Assembly: GCF_040544555.1 (NCBI RefSeq)
Contig: NZ_JBEPKD010000007.1
Coordinates: 62,001 to 126,000, forward strand
Origin: Halalkalibacter oceani
GTDB lineage: Bacteria > Bacillota > Bacilli > Bacillales > Bacillaceae_D
Direction: 5' to 3'
DNA: 64,000 bases
Shown here in pieces: positions 8,118 to 15,727 of this stretch. Position 1 is the first letter of the stretch. Each line of letters begins with the position of its first letter. Made by a program: the position numbers and the translations under genes. The notes under the pieces were generated by a model. The model had not been told where the DNA came from. It saw nothing but the letters and a program-made list of their open reading frames with translations, and made no database searches.

Positions 8118-8143
8118 GTTTACAAATGAGCAAAGATGGGTAA
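8118..8143 (+). promoter_or_regulatory. Sigma-B-like (general stress) promoter of ytxGH
   Basis: GTTTAC (8118-8123), a 14-base spacer and GGGTAA (8138-8143) match the sigma-B pattern GTTTAA-N13-15-GGGTAT with one mismatch in each box. It lies about 50 bases before ytxG. The B. subtilis homologue ytxGHJ is known to be under sigma-B control. Confidence 0.55.
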
Positions 8144-8190
8144 ATGTGTATACATATAAGGCGTTGAGACAGCAGGGAGGTGACGTTAGT

Positions 8191-8634
8191 TTGGAAAGTT
8201 TATTGTACATAAGTGCGCTGATTGTAGCCGTAGCGTTCGCTATTTTAGTTTTTTCGCTTGTCAAAACATTGAAATCGGCAAATAAGACACTTGATCATGT
8301 AGCCAGCACAATGGCAGGGTTGGAGAAGCAGATCAACGGAATTACGAAGGAAACAGAAGAACTTCTCCAGCGCACAAATCAGTTGGCTGATGATATAAAA
8401 GGAAAAACCGAATCCTTTAATACTGTTTTCGCTTCATTTAAGGAGCTTGGAGACTCCGTCGGGCAAGTGAATAAGTCACTGCGGCACGTGTCAGATACCG
8501 TATCCGAACAAACGGTAAAGCAATCCGAAAATATTGCCCAGGCGGTACAATGGGGCAATGTCGTGATTGATTTATATACGAAATTCAAGCAAAGAAAACA
8601 GCACTTAAATCTTAGTAAGGAGGAGACCAAATGA
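8191..8634 (+). CDS. ytxG: YtxG, DUF948 membrane-anchored coiled-coil protein
   Basis: 147 residues: one N-terminal membrane helix (about residues 5-25, LLYISALIVAVAFAILVF) followed by a long heptad-rich region with TLKSANKTLDHVASTMAGLEKQ typical of DUF948. The TTG at 8191 is chosen because GGGAGGTGA lies 7 bases before it; an in-frame ATG at 8116 would put the promoter inside the gene. It runs straight into ytxH (4-base overlap, ATGA). In B. subtilis the pair belongs to the general stress regulon; molecular function is unknown. Confidence 0.85.
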   Translation: MESLLYISALIVAVAFAILVFSLVKTLKSANKTLDHVASTMAGLEKQINGITKETEELLQRTNQLADDIKGKTESFNTVFASFKELGDSVGQVNKSLRHVSDTVSEQTVKQSENIAQAVQWGNVVIDLYTKFKQRKQHLNLSKEETK

Positions 8635-9068
8635 GTGAAATGAATACGAAAGACTTTCTTATTGGATCTTTAATCGGAGGAATTGTAGGGGCCTCAGCCG
8701 CGTTGCTGTTAGCACCGAAATCAGGCAAAGAGCTTCGTAATGATTTAAATGAACAAGCGCAATTGGCAAAAGAGAAGACGACCCAGCTGACATCAACCGC
8801 TTATGATAAAGGAAATGAATGGGCCTCTTATGCAAAGGAAAAATCAGCTTCCATCGCTAAAGTCGTCAGTGATCAGTCTGCCCAGGTAGTTGATAAAGTA
8901 AAGGAAGTCACCTCCAATGTGAAAGCCGATGCTGAAGAAACAAAAGAGCTCGCAGATGAGTTGGCTGGCGAGGTAGGCGAGGCACAGGAGGAAGTGAAGG
9001 AAACAGTCAAACGGGAAGTGGATGAGATTCAGGCAAAAATTGAAGAAGAAGCGAGTCAAACGAAGTAA
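8631..9068 (+). CDS. ytxH: YtxH, general stress protein
   Basis: 145 residues with the YtxH signature near the N-terminus: FLIGSLIGGIVGASAALLLAPKSGKELR, a glycine-rich membrane-inserting segment ending in APKSGKELR, then a long charged amphipathic helical tail (KEKSASIAKVV, EETKELADEL) that resembles LEA/apolipoprotein-like stress proteins. It overlaps the ytxG stop. In B. subtilis a third gene, ytxJ, follows; here it is absent and a terminator lies next. Function in the general stress response is inferred from the homologue. Confidence 0.85.
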   Translation: MSEMNTKDFLIGSLIGGIVGASAALLLAPKSGKELRNDLNEQAQLAKEKTTQLTSTAYDKGNEWASYAKEKSASIAKVVSDQSAQVVDKVKEVTSNVKADAEETKELADELAGEVGEAQEEVKETVKREVDEIQAKIEEEASQTK

Positions 9069-9101
9069 CATCAAGCTATCATTGTGGCTTCGTTCTGCAT
9101 C

Positions 9102-9141
9102 AAGGCCTTATCGGAGGAAAACTTCGGTAGGGCCTTTAATA
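9102..9141 (+). terminator. Terminator of ytxGH
   Basis: A 15-base stem with some G-U pairs, AAGGCCTTATCGGAG against CTTCGGTAGGGCCTT, followed by TTTAAT. It is preceded at 9084-9098 by GTGGCTTCGTTCTGC, a module that recurs at about 40541. Confidence 0.65.
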
Positions 9142-9161
9142 ATGAGGCGCAGGCGTTGAGC

Positions 9162-9203
9162 ATAACAAAAAGCCCGTTGTGAGTCGCTTTCTCGCAACGG
9201 GCT
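9162..9203 (-). terminator. Terminator of the FtsA-like gene (repeat family R2)
   Basis: AGCCCGTTGTGAG (9171-9183) pairs with CTCGCAACGGGCT (9191-9203); on the minus strand the stem is followed by TTTTTGTTATG. The same stem sequence recurs at 41959 and 55542. Confidence 0.7.
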
Positions 9204-9229
9204 TGGGCCTTGTCACCTATGTTCCCTTT

Positions 9230-11404
9230 TTAAGAGGAGCGGAATAAAGAAAGCTTTTCGCCAACGAGAAGCTCAATCCGGTCCCCGTTTATTAATGGAC
9301 TGTTGAAGCTTGTTTCTTCGCCATTTTTTCGCAGGACTACTTTCTTTCCTGAAAGATGAGCCAGGTCGATTTCGACGGCGGTGAAGATATCCTGAAGAAT
9401 AAACGGCTCTTCCTTTTTAAACGACAACTGAAGCTGATCGTTTGCCCGCAGTTCATCGGACGGGGAGAGCACGCTGTCGCCCCGTTTTACTTCCACAACC
9501 GTTTTATATATTTCCACAGGGTCATTATTGTAGAAGACGGTGATGCTTTTTTCGGGCTCCACTTCGTTTTGCCTGAGAAATGTCGCTACGGTTAGCTGAT
9601 TTTCCGAAGCTACCTCCCAGCTTATCTCGTCTCCGCTTTTCACTTCATGGCCTGGCAGCACCGGTCTGCCATTAAGCAGAAGCTTCGTCTGTTTTGGCTG
9701 AAACGACCAGCGTTCCCCATTAACGATAATTGTCACCGGCTCAAAGTTGTGGGGACCTATGTTTTCCAGCTGCAGAATCTCTTTTACGGTTCGTTTTGAG
9801 AGCAGTGTAATTTGGTCGCGTTCGTTGACGAAGGAATCTTTTGAGGCAACGACTCCATTTTGTAAAATAGTCGCTGTGATTTCCCGTTTCTCGCCATTGA
9901 TCACGAGCGATAACGTCGGAATGTCCTCAAGCAGGTCGGCGATTGTCGCCTTCGCCTGCTCGCCATTTTGCCCCCGTTCTACTACAATCTGATCGCCAGC
10001 TTCCAGCGGGGAATCGAGTGTTGTCGGCTGCCCGTTTTTCAGCAGAAGGGGCGGCCCTCCATATTCGCCCGGAATGGAAATAAGCTGCTCCTGAACCGTA
10101 ACCATAAGCGCAAGGCCCGGTTTGCCATACAATCGGGCGATATCGATTCCGGCGGCGAGTAAGCCGTCTCCTATCGTTAATTTTTTGACGTCGAACAGGC
10201 GCAAAGTCCGCCCGTTTACCGTAACACTACTATATTGGATCGGATTTTCTTTCGCCGCAATCGCAATACCGATCGGAGTGACGAGCTCCGGACCGAATGG
10301 ATCACCGGGCTTTGATTGTAAAGCTTTAATCGCATCGGCTCCGCGAATCGCGACCCTGTTCTCTGGCAGACCTAAATATTCAGCGACATAATAAGGTAAA
10401 AGGGGGGTCAGGCTTCCTCCTCCTACGAGCATAACCGCTTTCGGAGTTCTTCCATTTAAGCGGATAATTTCTTCACTGATCGAACGGGCGAGATGCTGAA
10501 TGTTCCCTTCGATCGGAGCGATGAACTCTTTTTTCGCATATGACATTTCTGTGCCGAGAATATCGGTGATCTCGACGGTTTCCTGCGTGGAAAGCTGCCG
10601 CTTGACCTGCTCGGCATCAGGAAAGTCGAGCAAATAATGATCGCTGATGGCTTCGGTAATTTCATCTCCTGCGACCGGCACCATTCCGTAGGCAATCACC
10701 GTATTTTCATCCGTTAAGGCTATGTCTGATGTCCCGGCACCAATATCGACGAGTGCGACATTTAAGCGGCGCATCGAAGGCGGAATGAGGACATTTATTG
10801 CGGCGATCGGCTCTAATGTTAACGCTTCAAGCTCCAGTTCAGCTCTTGTCAGGGCGGCGAGCAGTGATTCAACGACGACCTTTGGCAGGAAAGTCGCGAT
10901 CACTTCCACCGCTGCCAGCTTGCCTGTCTGATCAAGCAGGCTGCCGATCGGTTCGTTGTCGAGAGAATAAGCGAGAACCGAATAGCCGACACAGTAATAA
11001 TCAATCGTCGATGCGTCATCGATTTCATTTGCCAGCTGAAATTGGGCCTGCTGGACTGCGCTTAGCTCTAAATGCAGCACATCATCACGATCAAACATCG
11101 GCTTTGCCGAAATATCAATTTCAAAACGGGCCCGCTTTGTTTTCAGAGAGCGCCCGGCAGCGGCGACGCATACTTTCCGCAGAGGACCGTGCTGTTCTTC
11201 AAGCTTGTGCTTTACTGTCTCGATCACTTTAGCAACAGCAGGCACATCATGAATTTGGCCATCGAGCATCGCCCGTTCCTCATGCTCCTTTATGACAGAG
11301 TCAATTAAGGAAAAGGAGCCGTTTTCAGGACGTAACAAAAGGCCGACAACAGAGCGAGTACCGATATCAAGGGCGAATAAAGGGGAAGATTGATCAGTAG
11401 TCAT
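9230..11404 (-). CDS. FtsA-like actin-fold ATPase with long C-terminal repeat region
   Basis: 724 residues. The first 390 or so are an FtsA/PilM-type actin-fold domain: phosphate-1 motif ALDIGTRSVVGLLL near residue 10, an FtsA-like insertion KVCVAAAGRSLKTKRARF, phosphate-2 ALVDIGAGTSDIALT near 215 and adenosine motif VMLVGGGSLTPLL near 325. The C-terminal half contains several short modules with the pattern NG...(P)L..GD.I, for example LLKNGQPTTLDSPLEAGD, LLLNGRPVLPGHEVKSGD and LRKNGEETSFNSPLINGD, which look like beta-rich repeats. FtsA proper is about 430 residues and lives in the division cluster, so this is a paralogue. The ATG at 11404 follows AGGTG. Monocistronic, divergent from aroA. 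Function is not known to me. Confidence 0.75.
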   Translation of the reverse strand: MTTDQSSPLFALDIGTRSVVGLLLRPENGSFSLIDSVIKEHEERAMLDGQIHDVPAVAKVIETVKHKLEEQHGPLRKVCVAAAGRSLKTKRARFEIDISAKPMFDRDDVLHLELSAVQQAQFQLANEIDDASTIDYYCVGYSVLAYSLDNEPIGSLLDQTGKLAAVEVIATFLPKVVVESLLAALTRAELELEALTLEPIAAINVLIPPSMRRLNVALVDIGAGTSDIALTDENTVIAYGMVPVAGDEITEAISDHYLLDFPDAEQVKRQLSTQETVEITDILGTEMSYAKKEFIAPIEGNIQHLARSISEEIIRLNGRTPKAVMLVGGGSLTPLLPYYVAEYLGLPENRVAIRGADAIKALQSKPGDPFGPELVTPIGIAIAAKENPIQYSSVTVNGRTLRLFDVKKLTIGDGLLAAGIDIARLYGKPGLALMVTVQEQLISIPGEYGGPPLLLKNGQPTTLDSPLEAGDQIVVERGQNGEQAKATIADLLEDIPTLSLVINGEKREITATILQNGVVASKDSFVNERDQITLLSKRTVKEILQLENIGPHNFEPVTIIVNGERWSFQPKQTKLLLNGRPVLPGHEVKSGDEISWEVASENQLTVATFLRQNEVEPEKSITVFYNNDPVEIYKTVVEVKRGDSVLSPSDELRANDQLQLSFKKEEPFILQDIFTAVEIDLAHLSGKKVVLRKNGEETSFNSPLINGDRIELLVGEKLSLFRSS

Positions 11405-11508
11405 GACAAACACCTGCGTTCTTTTAAAGTTTTTGACATACTTATGTTTCTTTTATTCTACTAAAGTTTGCCGGAGAACGTAAGAGAAAGATATATTATG
11501 TCGCTTTA

Positions 11509-11522
11509 ACGCTTAAAAGCGT
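11509..11522. promoter_or_regulatory. Perfect 14-base palindrome upstream of aroA
   Basis: ACGCTT-AA-AAGCGT lies midway between the divergent FtsA-like gene and aroA, 23 bases before the aroA -35 box. A protein-binding site is possible; no regulator is recognised. Confidence 0.3.
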
Positions 11523-11544
11523 CTAATTATTAAAGAAAAAGTTC

Positions 11545-11573
11545 GTGACTTTCTGATAAGCATCCCTTATAAT
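11545..11573 (+). promoter_or_regulatory. Sigma-A-type promoter of aroA
   Basis: GTGACT (11545-11550), a 17-base spacer and TATAAT (11568-11573), 46 bases before the start codon. Confidence 0.6.
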
Positions 11574-11619
11574 AAACCTAATCACGAAGAAGCCAAAGGA
11601 TAAAAAGGAGTGGAGAGTT

Positions 11620-12696
11620 GTGAGTAACGAGAAAGTAGATCAGTTGAGAGCCGAGTTAGATGAGGTGAATCTTAAGCTTCTGGAATTGATTAATGAAAGA
11701 GCTCACCTCGTACAGGAAATTGGAAAGATCAAAGGAACTCAAGGCGTAAACCGTTTTGATCCTGTCAGAGAGAGAAGCATGCTTGATCATATCGCGGCCA
11801 ATAATAAAGGCCCGTTCGAGACATCGACGTTACAGCATATTTTCAAACAAATCTTCAAAGCTAGTCTTGAATTGCAAGAAGAAGATAACAGCAAAGCTTT
11901 GCTCGTTTCCCGTAAGAAGCATCCTGAGAATACAGTGGTTGATCTTAAAGGGGTGAAGATGGGAGACGGCCAGCAGCGGTTAGTGATGGGACCTTGCGCG
12001 GTCGAAAGCTACGAGCAAGTACTGACGGTGGCGAAAGCGTTAAAGGATCGCGGCATTCATGTCCTGCGCGGCGGAGCATTTAAACCGCGGACATCTCCGT
12101 ATGATTTTCAGGGATTGGGAGTCGAAGGGCTGAAGATTCTTAAGCAGGTTGCAGATGAGCTGGATATGGTCGTCATTAGTGAAATCGTCAGTCCATCTGA
12201 TGTTGAAGTCGGGGCAGAATATTTAGATGTCATTCAAATCGGCGCCCGCAATATGCAAAACTTTGAGCTGTTGAAAGCCGCTGGTTCTGTTCAAAAGCCG
12301 GTATTATTAAAACGAGGCTTATCAGCCACAATTTCTGAGTTTATCCATGCGGCCGAGTACGTCGTATCGAAAGGAAATACAAACCTTATGCTTTGCGAAC
12401 GCGGTATTCGCACCTTTGAAACAGCAACGCGTAATACGCTGGATATTTCCGCGGTACCGATTTTAAAGCAGGAAACACATTTGCCGGTCCTTGTCGATGT
12501 GACGCATTCAACCGGACGGCGTGATCTGTTGCTTCCGGCAGCGAAGGCGGCCTTGGCCATCGGGGCTGACGCAGTGATGGCCGAAGTGCATCCGGATCCG
12601 GCGGTTGCATTGTCTGATTCGGCGCAGCAGATGGATATTCCGCAATTCCATGCCTTTATCGACGAATTGCAAGCTTCCGGCTTATACAAAGGGTAA
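11620..12696 (+). CDS. aroA: Bifunctional chorismate mutase / 3-deoxy-7-phosphoheptulonate synthase
   Basis: 358 residues combining an N-terminal AroQ-type chorismate mutase (about residues 1-85, LRAELDEVNLKLLELINERAHLVQEIG) with a DAHP synthase of the KDO8P-like type I-beta class (VMGPCAVESYEQ, RGGAFKPRTSPYDFQGLG, QIGARNMQNFELL, LLKRGLSATISE, DVTHSTGRRDLLLP, AEVHPDP). It makes DAHP from PEP and erythrose 4-phosphate, the first step of aromatic synthesis; the mutase domain confers feedback control by chorismate/prephenate in B. subtilis. GTG start after AAGGAG. Followed by a terminator, then ccpA, as in B. subtilis. Confidence 0.96.
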   Translation: MSNEKVDQLRAELDEVNLKLLELINERAHLVQEIGKIKGTQGVNRFDPVRERSMLDHIAANNKGPFETSTLQHIFKQIFKASLELQEEDNSKALLVSRKKHPENTVVDLKGVKMGDGQQRLVMGPCAVESYEQVLTVAKALKDRGIHVLRGGAFKPRTSPYDFQGLGVEGLKILKQVADELDMVVISEIVSPSDVEVGAEYLDVIQIGARNMQNFELLKAAGSVQKPVLLKRGLSATISEFIHAAEYVVSKGNTNLMLCERGIRTFETATRNTLDISAVPILKQETHLPVLVDVTHSTGRRDLLLPAAKAALAIGADAVMAEVHPDPAVALSDSAQQMDIPQFHAFIDELQASGLYKG

Positions 12697-12771
12697 GCAT
12701 GCCTGGATGAATTTCCGGCGCTGTCACCTCTCTTGAAAATAACGAAAAACGTGACGCGGCTCAGGCGTGTG

Positions 12772-12815
12772 GGTGTGTCAAAAGGAAATCGATCCTTTTG
12801 ACACACCTTCTTTTT
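12772..12815 (+). terminator. Terminator of aroA (R1-related core)
   Basis: GGTGTGTCAAAAGGA (12772-12786) pairs perfectly with TCCTTTTGACACACC (12793-12807), followed by TTCTTTTT. Confidence 0.85.
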
Positions 12816-13034
12816 GTGAAATCACATGATTCAGCTCAAAGAGGAGAATAATAAGTAGGAATAGGCGTTTTGGGGAACGAAAAAGGTTCCGTTGTCTACT
12901 TTTCTGAAAAGAAATTGAAAATGCTGTGAAAATTTTTCATAAGCGGGTCGATATAAGTAGTGTAAGACATTGCGGAACCTCCTCATAGTATCGTATGATA
13001 ACAATACATTAAGTTCGCTGAAGGAGGACTACAT
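12816..13034 (+). other. ccpA: Leader region of ccpA
   Basis: The rest of the 338-base gap between aroA and ccpA. It is AT-rich and must hold the ccpA promoter; TTGAAA at 12915-12920 with TCATAA 16 bases on (12937-12942) is only a weak candidate. A strong ribosome site, AAGGAGG, is at 13021-13027. No other element was recognised. Confidence 0.35.
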
Positions 13035-14036
13035 TTGAATACGACAATATATGACGTAGCACGAGAAGCGGGTGTGTCGATGGCAACGGTCTCACGCGTT
13101 GTCAATGGCAATCCTAATGTTAAGCCGGCAACCCGTAAAAAGGTTCTGGATGCAATTGAACGGTTAGGGTACCGTCCAAATGCGGTGGCGCGTGGTCTCG
13201 CCAGTAAAAAAACAACGACTGTAGGGGTGATTATTCCCGATATTTCGAGCATTTTCTTTGCGGAGCTGGCGCGAGGGATTGAAGATATTGCGACGATGTA
13301 CAAGTACAATATCATTCTTTGTAACTCCGATCAGAACAAGGAAAAGGAAATTCATTTAATTAACACGCTGTTAGAGAAGCAGGTTGACGGAATTGTTTTC
13401 ATGGGCAGTGTCATTACTGAGGAGCATGCCGAGCAATTCAAGCGTTCACCTGTTCCGGTTGTGTTGGCGGCTACGCTTGATACGAACAAGGAGTTGCCAT
13501 CTGTAAATATCGATTATAAGCAGGCAGTTCATGACGCGATTAAAAGCCTGATTGAAAAAGGACATCAACGAATTGGAATGCTTTCCGGCACGCTCGATGA
13601 TCCAATTAACGGTTACCAGAAGTTTGCCGGTTACCGGGAAGCTCTTGAAAGCAACGAAATTGAGTTCGATGAAGAGCTTGTCGTTATTGGAGATTATACA
13701 TACGACTCGGGTCTTGAAGCGATGCAATCCTTTTTGCAGTTGGATGAAAAGCCGACAGCAATTTTTGCGGCGACAGACGAAATGGCATTAGGCATTATTC
13801 ACGCCGCCCAGGATAACGGTATTACCATTCCTGATGACCTCGAAGTGATCGGCTTCGATAATACGCGTTTAGCTGTTATGGTACGCCCGACGCTGACGAC
13901 AGTCGTACAGCCTATTTATGACATTGGAGCTGTATCGATGCGGTTGCTGACAAAATATATGAACAAAGAGGAAGTGCTTGATCACATCGTGGAGCTCCCT
14001 CACCGTATTGAGTATCGTCAATCAACGAAAGCGTAA
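13035..14036 (+). CDS. ccpA: Catabolite control protein A
   Basis: 333 residues, LacI/GalR family, very close to B. subtilis CcpA: HTH TIYDVAREAGVSMATVSRVVNGNPNVKP, hinge GYRPNAVARGLASKKTTTVGVIIPDISSIFFAELARGIEDIA, and the HPr-Ser-P-binding core typical of CcpA. Together with phosphorylated HPr it binds cre sites to repress or activate carbon metabolism genes. Starts with TTG, seven bases after a perfect AAGGAGG. Followed by motPS as in B. subtilis. Two likely targets lie in this window: a perfect cre in acsA (18363) and a cre-like site before ackA (43809). Confidence 0.97.
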   Translation: MNTTIYDVAREAGVSMATVSRVVNGNPNVKPATRKKVLDAIERLGYRPNAVARGLASKKTTTVGVIIPDISSIFFAELARGIEDIATMYKYNIILCNSDQNKEKEIHLINTLLEKQVDGIVFMGSVITEEHAEQFKRSPVPVVLAATLDTNKELPSVNIDYKQAVHDAIKSLIEKGHQRIGMLSGTLDDPINGYQKFAGYREALESNEIEFDEELVVIGDYTYDSGLEAMQSFLQLDEKPTAIFAATDEMALGIIHAAQDNGITIPDDLEVIGFDNTRLAVMVRPTLTTVVQPIYDIGAVSMRLLTKYMNKEEVLDHIVELPHRIEYRQSTKA

Positions 14037-14065
14037 GGGGCAGATTGTGAGGCAGGGAGAGGACT

Positions 14066-14869
14066 ATGAAAAAATTTGATTTACTGACGCCAATAGGACT
14101 CGTATTAGGGATAGTCGTGCTCCTATTGGCTGTCTTTTCAAACTCTGGACCATCTGGACTTATTTTCTTTATTCAAATTTCCTCCATTTTAATTGTCGTT
14201 GGAGGAGTGTTTGCCGCGATTGTGATCACCTTTTCCTTTGGGGAACTGAAGGCCGTACCGAAAGTTGTACGTGAGGCATTTCGGACGGAAGATCACGATT
14301 TGAAAGAACTGATTGAGACATTTGTCGATTTGTCAGGAAAGGCAAGACGCGAAGGGTTATTAGCGCTTGAAGCAGGTCTTGACGACGTGACTGACCCGTT
14401 CATTAAAAAAGGAGTACTCCTCGCCGTTGACGGGATTGAACCCGATGTGATCAAGGACATTATGATGGCAGAGGTGGTGGCGATGGAAGAACGCCACCGC
14501 AAAGGACGGGCCATTATCGAAAAGGCGGGCGAATATGCTCCGGCATGGGGGATGATCGGAACGTTAATCGGACTTGTTTTGATGCTGCAAAATTTGAATG
14601 ATCCCGGTTCATTAGGTCCGAGCATGGCGGTCGCCCTTTTAACAACTTTGTATGGGACCGTGCTGGCCAATCTTGTCTTTTTGCCGATGGCTACGAAACT
14701 AGTAAACAAGACTGATGAAGAAGTGTTTGTGAAACAGATTATCATTGAAGGCGTTATTGGCGTGCAATCTGGTCAAAACCCTAAAATTCTTGAAGAAAAG
14801 CTGAGTGCATTCATAAAGGAAACGAAGCAAATAGAAGAAGATTTAGGTGATGAGTATGATCAAGCGTAG
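14066..14869 (+). CDS. motP: MotP, sodium-type flagellar stator subunit (MotA family)
   Basis: 267 residues, four membrane helices: LLTPIGLVLGIVVLLLAVF and ISSILIVVGGVFAAIVITF at the N-terminus, and two after residue 150 (GEYAPAWGMIGTLIGLVLML, GPSMAVALLTTLYGTVLANLVFLPMA). The cytoplasmic loop carries the conserved charged residues that contact FliG. The type with its partner MotS behind ccpA is the Na+-driven stator of Bacillus rather than the proton-driven MotAB. GGAGAGG ribosome site. It overlaps motS by 14 bases, indicating translational coupling. Confidence 0.94.
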   Translation: MKKFDLLTPIGLVLGIVVLLLAVFSNSGPSGLIFFIQISSILIVVGGVFAAIVITFSFGELKAVPKVVREAFRTEDHDLKELIETFVDLSGKARREGLLALEAGLDDVTDPFIKKGVLLAVDGIEPDVIKDIMMAEVVAMEERHRKGRAIIEKAGEYAPAWGMIGTLIGLVLMLQNLNDPGSLGPSMAVALLTTLYGTVLANLVFLPMATKLVNKTDEEVFVKQIIIEGVIGVQSGQNPKILEEKLSAFIKETKQIEEDLGDEYDQA

Positions 14870-15617
14870 AAGACGTCGGCAAGTCGATAAGGGGGCACCG
14901 AAATGGATGGTCACCTTTTCCGATATGATGACTCTTATTCTCGTATTCTTCATTCTCCTATTTTCGATGTCTGTCGTCGATGCTCAGAAATTTCGCGCGA
15001 TTGCTGAATCTTTTCAGCAAAGACAAATTTTTGAGTTTCTCCCTTCAGCGATAGAATTTGACAATACGGCCGAAGAGCGTGAAGGAGACCGGCAAGATCC
15101 TTTTGAGGACGGACAGTTTGGTGAAAGCGGCTCTGAAACGGAAGTAAACATGGACGCCCTTCTTGCTGAAGTACAAAATTTTCTTGAGGAAAATGAATTA
15201 ACAGAAGGTATCTCGGCAACGAGGGATGATCGTGGGGTCGTGCTAGTCCTGCAGGAACGGACGCTTTTTGAAACAGCGGAAGCCGAGATCCTTCCAGAGG
15301 CGCTTCCTTTTTTAGAGAAGGTTGGAACATTGCTTGAAGCGATTCCAAATATGGTCAGGGTGGAAGGTCATACCGACAGCCGGCCAATTTCCACTTTTCG
15401 CTACCCGTCAAACTGGGAGCTGTCCGGCGCGAGGGCGAGCAGTGTTATCCGACATTTGATCAACACCTATGACCTTGATCCGAAACGCTTTGTCGCAACA
15501 GGATATGGCGATACACGGCCGGTCGTGCCGAATACGTCTGTTGAAAACCTGCAGACAAACCGCCGCGTCGTCATTGTGATTTCGGACCCGAACAGTGAAG
15601 ACAATCAAACGTTCTAA
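14856..15617 (+). CDS. motS: MotS, sodium-type flagellar stator subunit (MotB family)
   Basis: 253 residues: a basic N-terminus (IKRRRRRQVDKGAPK), one membrane helix with the ion-carrying Asp in MVTFSDMMTLILVFFILLF, an acidic linker, and a C-terminal OmpA/MotB peptidoglycan-binding domain (VEGHTDSRPISTFRYPSNWELSGARAS, TGYGDTRPV). It anchors the MotP channel to the wall. The ATG at 14856 is 8 bases from AGG; a GTG at 14847 and an ATG at 14850 in the same frame are too close to that site. Ends 56 bases before a terminator. Confidence 0.92.
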   Translation: MIKRRRRRQVDKGAPKWMVTFSDMMTLILVFFILLFSMSVVDAQKFRAIAESFQQRQIFEFLPSAIEFDNTAEEREGDRQDPFEDGQFGESGSETEVNMDALLAEVQNFLEENELTEGISATRDDRGVVLVLQERTLFETAEAEILPEALPFLEKVGTLLEAIPNMVRVEGHTDSRPISTFRYPSNWELSGARASSVIRHLINTYDLDPKRFVATGYGDTRPVVPNTSVENLQTNRRVVIVISDPNSEDNQTF

Positions 15618-15672
15618 ATCCAAAGATGTCTGAATAAAGATCTACCATGAGGCGACGGCTTCGATCTGCACC

Positions 15673-15711
15673 AGCCAGGAGGAAAGAAATCCACTTTCCT
15701 TCTGGCTTTTT
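15673..15711 (+). terminator. Terminator of ccpA-motPS
   Basis: AGCCAGGAGGAAAG (15673-15686) pairs with CTTTCCTTCTGGCT (15694-15707) and is followed by TTTTTA. It is preceded by GACGGCTTCGATCTGC, a copy of the GGCTTCG module seen at 9084 and 40541. Confidence 0.8.
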
Positions 15712-15727
15712 ATCTATGCTGCTCTAG

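Noticed and set aside
8008..8133. In-frame 42-residue extension of the aminopeptidase to 8133
   Set aside because: It crosses a good promoter, has no ribosome site, and the family starts at MRDPRITKL.
10798..11232. 144-residue plus-strand frame opposite the FtsA-like gene
   Set aside because: Composition is typical of an antisense shadow of a coding region; no start signal.
12291..12806. 171-residue minus-strand frame opposite aroA
   Set aside because: Overlaps conserved aroA codons and its terminator; no family motif.
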